In this document: positions 25,853-33,396 of the stretch, in pieces
Layout of the letters: the number at the start of each line of letters is the position of its first letter
Numbering within the stretch: position 1 is the first letter of the stretch
From: Polaribacter butkevichii
GTDB lineage: Bacteria > Bacteroidota > Bacteroidia > Flavobacteriales > Flavobacteriaceae
NCBI RefSeq assembly: GCF_038024105.1
Contig: NZ_CP150661.1
Location: 2,685,001-2,749,000 of the forward strand
DNA length: 64,000 nucleotides
Direction of reading: 5' to 3'
The notes under the pieces: generated by a model
The model's database searches: none
What the model was told of the DNA's origin: nothing
Seen by the model: the letters and a program-made list of their open reading frames with translations, nothing else
Program-made: the position numbers and the translations under genes

Positions 25853-26182
25853 TTATAAACTAAAGGACTCACCACAACCGCAAGTTCTGTTTGCGTTTGG
25901 ATTGTTAAAAACAAATCCTTTTCCGTTTAAACCTCCAGAGTATTCTAAAGTTGTTCCTACTAAATATAAAAAACTTTTCTTATCGACAATAATTTTTACA
26001 CCATTCTCTTCAAAGACTTTATCGTTTTCATCTTTTTTATTATCAAAAGTTAAATCGTAAGATAAACCAGAGCAACCACCACTTTTTACCCCAACACGAA
26101 CATAATCGGTTGCGGCATTAAAGCCATCGTCAGTCATTAGTTCTACGACTTTCTTCTTCGCTGTGTCTGAAACTTTTATCAT
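25853..26182 (-). CDS. sufA: A-type Fe-S carrier (SufA/IscA/ErpA family)
   Basis: A 109-residue HesB/IscA-family carrier that takes clusters from SufBCD to target proteins. The three ligand cysteines are in GGCSGLSY (~Cys35) and CGCGESFSL at the C-terminus (two Cys). The ATG at 26182 (MIKVSDTAKKKV) is preferred: an upstream ORF extension starts at 26224, before the predicted transcription start. A perfect -7 box TATATTTG lies at 26214-26221 on the minus strand. It is the first gene of the suf operon. Whether it is the SufA or ErpA orthologue cannot be told from sequence alone. Confidence 0.92.
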   Translation of the reverse strand: MIKVSDTAKKKVVELMTDDGFNAATDYVRVGVKSGGCSGLSYDLTFDNKKDENDKVFEENGVKIIVDKKSFLYLVGTTLEYSGGLNGKGFVFNNPNANRTCGCGESFSL

Positions 26183-26213
26183 AATTTTAAATAGATTAAA
26201 TCTAAATTGTCTG

Positions 26214-26221
26214 CAAATATA
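26214..26221 (-). promoter_or_regulatory. -7 box of the suf operon promoter
   Basis: TATATTTG on the minus strand matches the Bacteroidota TAnnTTTG element and would start RNA near 26207, about 25 bases upstream of the sufA ATG. A clean -33 TTTG was not found, so it may need an activator. Confidence 0.5.
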
Positions 26222-26503
26222 CAATATAAGTCGAATAAAACTTGGAAACTTTCATTATCAAACCCAATTATACAATTGGTTTTATTGATTGTAATTATAA
26301 GTAAGGTTTATTGTAGTTCTTAGAAGAGTAATGGGTTTTTTAAAACACTAATAACTACTACAAATAATTTAGAAAAGATATTATATTTTTAATTGGTGCA
26401 AAAGCATGTATACAATAGCAAATTAATACGTACCATTAAAGATTATTTTAGTGCTAACAACTATGAGTAACCGTCTTTTACTAATACAAACTAACCGAAT
26501 TAA

Positions 26504-28078
26504 TTATTTCTGGCTTTCTAGTTCTAATACTTTCTGAATCATGTTATCATCTTTGTGCATAATTCTATAAAAACCTACATCGCCAAAAAGAGTGTTTGCA
26601 ATAGATGCTTTTAAGTATTTTTTTAAACTTTCTTTGGTTTTAGTATTTGGTTTTACACGGTTTTTAACTTCTGTTAAATAAGAATTAAATACTTTTTTAT
26701 CTGTATCAAAATCGGTAACAAAGCTGTCTATGGTCCATTTTTCTAGAGCTTTTCTATTGTTATCTACATAATCAAAAGCAAAATTATTTATAGTGTTAAA
26801 ATAGAAATTGGTCATGTAAGAAGTAGTGTCTATAGGTACAAAAACATCCGGAATAATACCACCACCACCGTAAACAATTTTACCTTTTGGTGTTGTAAAT
26901 TTTAAAGAATCTACTACTTTTATACTGTCTCTGCTTAGTAGTTCTCCGCTTGTAATTCTGTTCTGAAAATCTTTATAATAATTTTTATTTCCATTATGAT
27001 TATAGGGTTTCTGAATAGAACGACCTGTTGGAGTGTAATAACGAGCCGTTGTTAAACGCACTGCAGAACCATCACCTAAATCCATTTCTATTTGTACCAA
27101 ACCTTTACCAAAAGATCTACGACCTATAATAGTTCCTTTATCATTGTCTTGTAAAGCTCCCGCAACAATTTCTGATGCAGAGGCAGAGTTTTCATCAATT
27201 AAAACATACAAACCACCTTTTTCAAAATCACCTCTAGAAGTGGCAAAAGACTCTTCAATTTTATTTTTGTTGTTTTTGGTAAAAACAATTAATTTATCGT
27301 CTTCTAAAAATTCATCAACAATACTATTAGCAATGTCTATAAAACCACCGCCATTGCCTCTTAAATCTAAGACCAAATCGGTCATTCCATCATCTATTAA
27401 AGTATGTAATGATGATTTAAATTCTGTATAGGTGTTTCTAGCAAAACGATCTAATTTAATATAACCAACAGAATCGTTAATCATATATGCTAAATCAACA
27501 CTTTTAATATTTACTTTACCACGAGTCACATCAATTGTAAAAAGAGAGTCTGTACTTTTTCTATAAATTTGAAGTGCAACTTTAGTATTTGGTTTCCCTT
27601 TTAAATAACCAGGCACCTTATCTGTAAACATATCTTTACCATACAACGTATCTTTATCTGCCATTAAAATTCGATCACCAGCTTTAATACCTGCTTTTAT
27701 GCTTGGTCCACCTTTTATAGGTTGTATCACGGTAATAGAATCGTTTATCATTCTAAATTGCACACCAATACCAACAAAATTGCCTTGCATGTTTTCTGTA
27801 ACAGCTTGCAAATTTTCTTTAGGTATATACACAGAATGCGGATCTAACTTACCCAACATTTGCGTTATGGCACCATCTAATAAACTATCTGTATTTACAG
27901 TATCTACGTAATCTTTTTCAATAAAATTAATCAGTTTCTTTATCTTCATTTCTTGCGAAGAATTCTTAGAAAGAGACATCATAATATTCATAGGGCTTCC
28001 GTTTAAAGAAACACCAATAAGTAAACCTAAAATAACTGCTAAAGATAAATATATAGGTAAGTTGTTACTATTTTTCAT
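26504..28078 (-). CDS. S41-family C-terminal processing protease (CtpA/Prc type)
   Basis: Membrane-anchored periplasmic protease of 524 residues. It has an N-terminal membrane anchor (~8-26), a helical N-region with the typical LDPHSVYIP, a PDZ domain (~95-180, GIGVQFRM ... IKAGDRILMADK), and the S41 core. The Ser-Lys catalytic dyad is Ser300 in ENSASASEIVAGAL and Lys325 in SFGKGLVQ, 25 residues apart as in E. coli Tsp. The DLRGNGGG oxyanion segment is present. It overlaps the dCMP-deaminase-family gene by 11 bases and is co-transcribed with it. It probably trims or degrades tagged or misfolded envelope proteins. Confidence 0.93.
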   Translation of the reverse strand: MKNSNNLPIYLSLAVILGLLIGVSLNGSPMNIMMSLSKNSSQEMKIKKLINFIEKDYVDTVNTDSLLDGAITQMLGKLDPHSVYIPKENLQAVTENMQGNFVGIGVQFRMINDSITVIQPIKGGPSIKAGIKAGDRILMADKDTLYGKDMFTDKVPGYLKGKPNTKVALQIYRKSTDSLFTIDVTRGKVNIKSVDLAYMINDSVGYIKLDRFARNTYTEFKSSLHTLIDDGMTDLVLDLRGNGGGFIDIANSIVDEFLEDDKLIVFTKNNKNKIEESFATSRGDFEKGGLYVLIDENSASASEIVAGALQDNDKGTIIGRRSFGKGLVQIEMDLGDGSAVRLTTARYYTPTGRSIQKPYNHNGNKNYYKDFQNRITSGELLSRDSIKVVDSLKFTTPKGKIVYGGGGIIPDVFVPIDTTSYMTNFYFNTINNFAFDYVDNNRKALEKWTIDSFVTDFDTDKKVFNSYLTEVKNRVKPNTKTKESLKKYLKASIANTLFGDVGFYRIMHKDDNMIQKVLELESQK

Positions 28079-28496
28079 AAGGTAAATGCATAATTTCTAC
28101 GCCTGCTTTTTGTAAAAAATCGATTCCAGAAGTATCTCTGTAAGAATTTGCAAAAACCACACGCTTTATTCCTGCTTGGTGAATTAATTTACTGCATTGT
28201 GTACACGGAGATAAGGTAATATAAAGTGTAGCACCTTTTGCAGATTGGGTAGAAGAAGCAACTTTTAAAATGGCATTTGCCTCTGCATGTAAAACTTCCC
28301 ACTTTGTAATTCCTTCATCGTCTTCACAACAATTATCAAAACCAGTGGGCGTGCCGTTAAAACCATCAGAAATAATCATTCTGCCTTTTACAATGAGTGC
28401 ACCTACTTGTTTACGTTTACAATGTGAGAGTTTTCCCCACTCAAAAGCCATTTTTAAATAAGCCCTATCGTACTTTAATTGTTTCTTATCCGTCAT
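28068..28496 (-). CDS. dCMP deaminase-family cytidine deaminase
   Basis: Zinc-dependent nucleotide deaminase of 142 residues, of the ComEB/dCMP-deaminase type that converts dCMP to dUMP for dTMP synthesis. The zinc ligands and catalytic Glu are in LHAEANAILK (HxE) and SPCTQCSKLIHQAGI (PCxxC). The segment CKRKQVGALIV is the family's N-terminal substrate-loop pattern. It is complete, with a normal ATG and length. It is the first gene of a two-gene unit with the S41 protease, an arrangement of convenience rather than a functional link as far as can be seen. Confidence 0.9.
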   Translation of the reverse strand: MTDKKQLKYDRAYLKMAFEWGKLSHCKRKQVGALIVKGRMIISDGFNGTPTGFDNCCEDDEGITKWEVLHAEANAILKVASSTQSAKGATLYITLSPCTQCSKLIHQAGIKRVVFANSYRDTSGIDFLQKAGVEIMHLPYEK

Positions 28497-28574
28497 ACTA
28501 GAACGAAAGTAAAAATATTTACAGAAATAAGACGTTAATAATAAGACAAAATTTATTTAGACGCTCTCTAAGTA

Positions 28575-28672
28575 CTCTTTTTTGTGCGTTCCCTTACAGG
28601 TCGGGCTTTACGTTACAATCTTTTTATTCATACTTCATAAAAAGGATTTTCACTGCAATCCCTAACGCAGCT
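28575..28672. repeat. Dispersed repeat, second copy of the CCTAACGC type
   Basis: GTGCGTTCCCTTACAGGTCG starts the copy, followed by GGGCTTTACGTTACAATC, a T/A-rich hairpin (TTTTTATTCATACTTCATAA) and GCAATCCCTAACGC. It is related to 12344-12446 and lies in the spacer between the deaminase and HupE/UreJ-like genes. Confidence 0.6.
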
Positions 28673-28711
28673 TACAAGTTATCAATAGTAAAAAATCGAA
28701 AATTTTGTTGT

Positions 28712-29293
28712 TTACCAAAATACTCTATCGGTCATCATTTGTATAGCAAAACCAATTACAATAGAAGAACAAACTAAAATCCAATCTCTTCTGCTAACTC
28801 TAAAAAAGTTTTGTAAAAGTGTACCAATAATTAAGATTCCTAAAACAATAATAATCTGAGCAGCTTCTATACCTAAAGCAAATTCTAATAACGGAAACAA
28901 TTTATTTTCTTCTTTACCAACCATCATTTTAAAATAGTTAGAAAAACCCAATCCGTGAATTAACCCAAAAAGCACAGCAAAAATTAAGTTGATATTTTGT
29001 TTCCCTGAAGACGCATTTTTAGCCGTAAGCACATTTACAAGTCCGGTTATAAAGATGGTTACCGGAATCGCAAACTCAATCATATCCATTTTAATTTTTA
29101 GAATACCATACGCAGATAAAGCCAAGGTAACAGAATGACCAATTGTAAATAAAGTAACCAACCATAAAACTTTTTTCCATTGTTTAAAGCTAAAAACAAC
29201 CGCCAAAACAATTAAAAATAAGATGTGGTCGTATGCAGCTAAATCTAACACATGGTTTAAGCCCATTTTAAAATACAGTAAAAAATCGTCCAT
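28712..29293 (-). CDS. HupE/UreJ-family membrane protein
   Basis: A 193-residue integral membrane protein with five to six transmembrane helices. HupE/UreJ features are visible: a first helix segment GLNHVLDLAAYDHILFL with His/Asp residues and a second motif TLFTIGHSVTLALS. Some HupE/UreJ proteins are Ni2+ or Co2+ permeases of hydrogenase or urease operons, but many Bacteroidota members stand alone and lack a proven substrate. No hydrogenase or urease genes lie here. It is divergent from nirB across a 226-base regulatory spacer. A link to nitrogen metabolism by urease is only a guess. Confidence 0.75.
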   Translation of the reverse strand: MDDFLLYFKMGLNHVLDLAAYDHILFLIVLAVVFSFKQWKKVLWLVTLFTIGHSVTLALSAYGILKIKMDMIEFAIPVTIFITGLVNVLTAKNASSGKQNINLIFAVLFGLIHGLGFSNYFKMMVGKEENKLFPLLEFALGIEAAQIIIVLGILIIGTLLQNFFRVSRRDWILVCSSIVIGFAIQMMTDRVFW

Positions 29294-29446
29294 TTAAAAA
29301 AATTAATTAGGTGTGATTGCCAAAGATATTAAAAACTGTAATCGAAATAAAGCGTAAATACACTATTAACAATTCTAATTGCTGAATTTTAAATAATATC
29401 AAATTTATAAGTATTTATTTCTTTAAATCAATAATAATTTAATTAA

Positions 29447-29516
29447 TACGTAAATTTTATAAAATTAAATACGTATAAATAAGTAATAATACTTAGTTTT
29501 GTTATTCAAATACGTA
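29447..29516 (+). promoter_or_regulatory. nirB promoter: AAGTA-N4-TACTT palindrome, -7 box and three TACGTA hexamers
   Basis: TACGTA occurs at 29447-29452, 29470-29475 and 29511-29516. A perfect palindrome AAGTAATAATACTT (29481-29494) runs directly into a -7 box TAGTTTTG (29494-29501). Transcription would start near 29508, 12 bases before the nirB ATG. The same palindrome and -7 box precede narK (36448-36468). The 5-4-5 palindrome layout is that of CRP/FNR-family sites, and an FNR-like regulator is encoded in the cluster. Confidence 0.6.
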
Positions 29517-29519
29517 ATT

Positions 29520-32033
29520 ATGAAAACAATTATAGTTGTAGGAAATGGAATGGTTGGTTATAAGTTTTGCGAAAAATTTGCAACTCAATCTCAATCTAAA
29601 GATTTTAAAATCATTGTTTTTGGTGAAGAGCCAAGACCCGCTTACGATAGAGTTCATTTAAGTGAGTTTTTCGAGAACCAAGATGCAAAAGCTTTAGAAA
29701 TGGCACCTGCAGAATGGTATAAAGAAAACGATATTGATTTAATTGTTGATGAAAGAGTTTCTGACATTCAAAGAACTACAAAAACTATAATTACTGCTAA
29801 AAACAGAGTTTTTAATTACGATTACTTAGTTTTAGCAACAGGATCTTCTGCTTTTGTTCCGCCAATTAAAGGTGTAGAAAAAGAAGGGGTTTTTGTGTAT
29901 AGAACTATAGAAGATTTAGAAGGTATGTTAGCATATGCTGCAAACCTTAAAGAGAAAAACCCAAATGCAAGAGCTGCTGTTTTAGGAGGGGGTTTATTAG
30001 GTTTAGAGGCAGGTAAAGCTGTTATGGATATGGGTTTAGAACCGCATATTGTAGAGTTTGCACCTAAATTAATGCCAAGACAATTAGATGCAAGAAGTAG
30101 TAAAGTATTGCAATTAAAATTAGAATCGATAGGATTAAATATTCATTTAAGTAAAGCAACCAACCAGATTTTAGGAGACGATGCTATTACGGGAATGGAG
30201 TTTGGCGAAGACGATGTTTTAGATGTAGAAATGTTAGTAGTTTCTGCAGGAATTCGTCCAAGAGATGAACTTGGTAAAACATGTGGCTTAGAAATGGGCG
30301 TTCGTGGCGGAATTGTAGTTGACAATAAAATGAAAACTTCCGACGAAAATATCTTCGCAATCGGAGAAGTTGCTTTGTACAACCAAATGATTTATGGTTT
30401 AGTGGCTCCTGGTTACGATATGGCTGGTGTTGCTGTAGATCAAATTTTAGGTAAGACCGAAACATTAATGCCTGCCGAAATTGACATGTCTACCAAATTA
30501 AAATTAATTGGTGTAGATGTAGCTAGTTTTGGAGAGCCTTTTATGCCTGCATCTAAAGGACATTCTGTTATTTTCGAAAACAAAACACAGCATTTATATA
30601 AAAGAATTAACGTTAGTTTAGATGGTAAATCTTTATTAGGAGGAATCTTAGTAGGCGATGCATCAGACTATAATATGTTGCATCAAGTATTTTTAAACGG
30701 AATGGCAATTCCAGAAGATGCTGCGCAATTAATATTACCAGCAACAGAAGGCGGTGCTTTTGGTAGTGCATTAGATTTACCAGATGAAGCGCAAATTTGT
30801 TCTTGTGAAAACGTAAGTAAAGGTCAAATTTGTGGGGCTATTAAAGATGGTTCTTGTGAGGATTTAGCGGGCGTTATTTCATCAACAAAAGCAAGTACAA
30901 GTTGTGGTGGTTGTAAACCAATGGTTACAGATTTAGTAAACGAAACGTTGAAATCTCTTGGTAAAACTGTAAAAAATGTAATTTGTGAACATTTTGAATA
31001 TAGCAGACAAGAATTATACGGAATTATAAAAGCTAAAAAACTGACTACTTTTAACGAGGTTTTAGATGCTACAGGAACCGGTCATGGTTGTGAAACTTGT
31101 AAGCCGTTAGTTTCTTCAATTTTTGCAAGTTTATATAATGATACTCCAAATAAAGAAGACGTTACCCAAGATACAAACGATAAATTTTTAGCAAACATAC
31201 AACGTAACGGAACCTATTCTGTAGTGCCAAGAATTGCGGGTGGAGAAGTAACTCCAGAGGATTTAATTGTTTTAGGACAAATAGGTTCGAAGTATAATTT
31301 ATACACAAAAATTACCGGTGGAGCACGTATCGATTTCTTTGGTGCAGAATTAAATGACTTACCAGCAATTTGGAAAGAGTTAATTGATGCAGGTTTTGAA
31401 AGTGGTCATGCATATGGAAAATCATTAAGAACTGTAAAAAGTTGTGTAGGTTCTACATGGTGTCGTTATGGTTTAGATGAAAGTATTTCTTTTGCTATAG
31501 AGTTAGAAAATAGGTACAAAGGGTTGCGTTCTCCGCATAAAATTAAAGGTGGTGTTTCTGGTTGTATTCGTGAATGTGCAGAAGCAAGAGGTAAAGATTT
31601 TGGAATTATCGCTGTAGAAGGTGGTTGGAATCTTTATGTGGGTGGAAACGGTGGAGCAACACCAAGACACGCACAATTATTAGCTGAAAAAATAGACAAT
31701 GAAACGGTTATAAAATATTTAGATCGTTACTTAATTTATTACATACAAACAGCTGCTCCGTTAATGCGAACTGCTGCTTGGTTAGATAAATTAGAAGGCG
31801 GAATAGAGCAATTGAAAAAAGTGGTTATCGAAGACAGCTTAAATATTGTTGATGACTTAGAAAAAGAAATGCAATTTTTAGTGGATGCTTACGAATGTGA
31901 GTGGAAACAAGCCATCGCAAACGAAGAAACAAAGAAACGTTTTCATCATTTTGTAAATTCAGATGATAGAGATGACAACTTAGTATTTGTGCCTTTACGT
32001 GATCAAAAAATGCCAGAACTCTGGAAAAATTAA
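29520..32033 (+). CDS. nirB: Assimilatory nitrite reductase [NAD(P)H] large subunit
   Basis: Cytoplasmic siroheme enzyme of 837 residues reducing nitrite to ammonium with NADH. Domains in order: FAD/NAD reductase (~1-300, VVGNGMVGYK and VLGGGLLGLE), a rubredoxin-reductase C-domain, a BFD-like [2Fe-2S] domain (~427-475, CSCENV ... CGGCK) with a second Cys-bearing half (CEHFEYSRQEL ... GCETCK), a NIR_SIR ferredoxin-like domain, and the [4Fe-4S]/siroheme domain. All four cluster ligands are seen: Cys642 and Cys648 (KSCVGSTWCRYG), Cys682 and Cys686 (SGCIRECAEARGKDFG). The ATG at 29520 is chosen because an ORF extension to 29499 would precede the transcription start. nirD follows after 375 bases, an unusually long gap. 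Confidence 0.96.
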   Translation: MKTIIVVGNGMVGYKFCEKFATQSQSKDFKIIVFGEEPRPAYDRVHLSEFFENQDAKALEMAPAEWYKENDIDLIVDERVSDIQRTTKTIITAKNRVFNYDYLVLATGSSAFVPPIKGVEKEGVFVYRTIEDLEGMLAYAANLKEKNPNARAAVLGGGLLGLEAGKAVMDMGLEPHIVEFAPKLMPRQLDARSSKVLQLKLESIGLNIHLSKATNQILGDDAITGMEFGEDDVLDVEMLVVSAGIRPRDELGKTCGLEMGVRGGIVVDNKMKTSDENIFAIGEVALYNQMIYGLVAPGYDMAGVAVDQILGKTETLMPAEIDMSTKLKLIGVDVASFGEPFMPASKGHSVIFENKTQHLYKRINVSLDGKSLLGGILVGDASDYNMLHQVFLNGMAIPEDAAQLILPATEGGAFGSALDLPDEAQICSCENVSKGQICGAIKDGSCEDLAGVISSTKASTSCGGCKPMVTDLVNETLKSLGKTVKNVICEHFEYSRQELYGIIKAKKLTTFNEVLDATGTGHGCETCKPLVSSIFASLYNDTPNKEDVTQDTNDKFLANIQRNGTYSVVPRIAGGEVTPEDLIVLGQIGSKYNLYTKITGGARIDFFGAELNDLPAIWKELIDAGFESGHAYGKSLRTVKSCVGSTWCRYGLDESISFAIELENRYKGLRSPHKIKGGVSGCIRECAEARGKDFGIIAVEGGWNLYVGGNGGATPRHAQLLAEKIDNETVIKYLDRYLIYYIQTAAPLMRTAAWLDKLEGGIEQLKKVVIEDSLNIVDDLEKEMQFLVDAYECEWKQAIANEETKKRFHHFVNSDDRDDNLVFVPLRDQKMPELWKN

Positions 32034-32408
32034 AATAAAACATCTCGATACAATTTTGCGAAAAGGCAAAATCACTCGATGTGAAACTATGAAAATTGAT
32101 TGTTCGCAAAATATCATAAATCTAAAAAGTATAACAATATAATGTAGCGCAATTTTTATGAGAAAAAACAATTATTTTTCTCTGCGGAAATCTACGGAAT
32201 CAGCGGGTTGATCCCCTAATCATGACCTTGTATTTCTCACAGATTACGCAAATAATCGCAGATTTTTTAGGTATGATAAAAAACGGATATAGAGTTTGAA
32301 TAAGAATAAAAGTGGATTTCGGTGCGAGTGAAATTTTTTTTTTAGAAATTTTGTTTCGAGAACAGATCAATTAAAAATATAAAGTTAACAGTTATAATAA
32401 AGATAATT
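32034..32408. other. 375-base nirB-nirD spacer with repeat elements
   Basis: It separates two subunit genes that are usually nearly adjacent. It contains a CATCTCGAT hairpin repeat (32041-32083), a CTCTGCGGAAATCTACGGAA / CACAGATTACGCAAATAATC word cluster (32172-32265), and a TTTTGTTTCGAGAAC companion repeat (32322-32363). No ORF of note and no clear terminator or promoter. It looks like repeats inserted in an operon. Confidence 0.55.
32041..32083. repeat. CATCTCGATACAATTT hairpin repeat, copy 1
   Basis: The stem is AATTTTGC / GCAAAAT around a short A-rich loop, flanked by CATCTCGATAC and CACTCGATGTGA. Copies 2 and 3 are at 35323-35369 and 45605-45650. All three lie in spacers of the nitrogen island in the same orientation. 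Confidence 0.65.
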
Positions 32409-32786
32409 ATGGACACATTACTTTTAAAATACAAAACAGTAAAAGAAGCAGAAGTAAAAGTTTGGTTTAAAGCTGCTCCAGTAAGTGCGTTTCCAAAAGA
32501 TGGTGGTGCGTGTGTAAAATACAAAGATTTACAAATTGCTGTGTTTAATTTTTCTAGATTGGGCAAATGGTATGCGTGTCAGAATTTATCGCCAGAAAAA
32601 CAAGAAATGGTGTTGTCTAGAGGTATGTTGGGCGATCATAAAGGGATTCCTAAAATTGCATGTCCTTTGCATAAAAAAACGTTTTCATTAGAAACTGGCG
32701 AAAATTTAAATGCAGATTTAGCGCCTATTGCTGTATATCCTGTTAAGATTGAAGCAGAAAATGTGTATATTGGCTTCTCAGAATAA
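32409..32786 (+). CDS. nirD: Assimilatory nitrite reductase small subunit (Rieske-like)
   Basis: A 125-residue Rieske-fold partner of NirB. The fold marks are GKWYACQNLSP, GDHKGIPKIACPLHKKTFSL and ETGEN. One half of a Rieske site (CPLH) is present, but the CxH half is CQN, so no [2Fe-2S] cluster should bind. This is normal for NirD, whose role is structural, and is not a mutation. It is followed 9 bases later by the DUF4202 gene, and the two are surely co-transcribed. Confidence 0.92.
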   Translation: MDTLLLKYKTVKEAEVKVWFKAAPVSAFPKDGGACVKYKDLQIAVFNFSRLGKWYACQNLSPEKQEMVLSRGMLGDHKGIPKIACPLHKKTFSLETGENLNADLAPIAVYPVKIEAENVYIGFSE

Positions 32787-32795
32787 AACTAAAAA

Positions 32796-33380
32796 ATGAA
32801 GCCAACAAGATTTGAAACTGCTATTGCTATTATTGATAAAAAAAACGCAGAAGACCCAAACAGCTACCAAGTTTCTGGATTAGAGTATCCTAAAGAATTA
32901 TTATATTCTCAAAGGATGACAAGAAAGTTACTTCAGTTTGATCCAAATGCATCAAAAGCACTTCAAATTGCGGCAAGAGCACAACATATTTGTCGTTGGA
33001 AAATTGGTAGAAAAGAGTTTCCGATGGATAGAGTTGGGTATCTAAAATGGCGTGAAGAGTTAAAAAAGATGCACGCAGAATTAACTGGAGAAATCTTAGA
33101 ACAAGTTGGTTTCGATGCTCAATTTGTAGATAGAGTTCAGAAAATTATCTTAAAAAAACTCATCAAGAAAAACGAAGAATCTCAAACTTTAGAAGATGTT
33201 ATTTGCCTGGTTTTTCTAGATTATTACTTTGATGAATTTGCAGCAAAACATACCGATGAAAAAATCATTGATATTTTAAAGAAAACATGGGTAAAAATGT
33301 CTGATGCTGGACACGCAGCAGCTTTAAAAATACCGTTTTCAGAAAAAAGTTTAGCATTGGTAAAACAAGCTATTTCATAG
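32796..33380 (+). CDS. DUF4202 protein linked to nitrite reductase
   Basis: A 194-residue soluble alpha-helical protein with the DUF4202 hallmarks: RFETAIAIIDKKNAEDP at the start, YPKELLYSQRMTRKLLQF, IAARAQHICRWKIGRKEFP with conserved His-Ile-Cys-Arg-Trp, and LVFLDYYFDEFAAKH. The conserved His, Arg, Asp and Glu residues in helices give an HD-domain-like impression (my reading, not shown). No activity is established for the family. It lies 9 bases behind nirD and 16 bases before the sensor kinase, so it is part of the nitrite-reductase operon. Confidence 0.85.
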   Translation: MKPTRFETAIAIIDKKNAEDPNSYQVSGLEYPKELLYSQRMTRKLLQFDPNASKALQIAARAQHICRWKIGRKEFPMDRVGYLKWREELKKMHAELTGEILEQVGFDAQFVDRVQKIILKKLIKKNEESQTLEDVICLVFLDYYFDEFAAKHTDEKIIDILKKTWVKMSDAGHAAALKIPFSEKSLALVKQAIS

Positions 33381-33396
33381 AAAATATAACCTAAAA

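Noticed and set aside
26427..26432. TACGTA in the sufA - S41 protease spacer as part of the nitrogen regulon
   Set aside because: A single copy without palindrome or adjacent -7 box in a position that serves no nitrogen gene.
32409..32786. Loss of Rieske ligands in NirD as a defect
   Set aside because: NirD proteins normally lack the [2Fe-2S] ligands, so this is the family norm.
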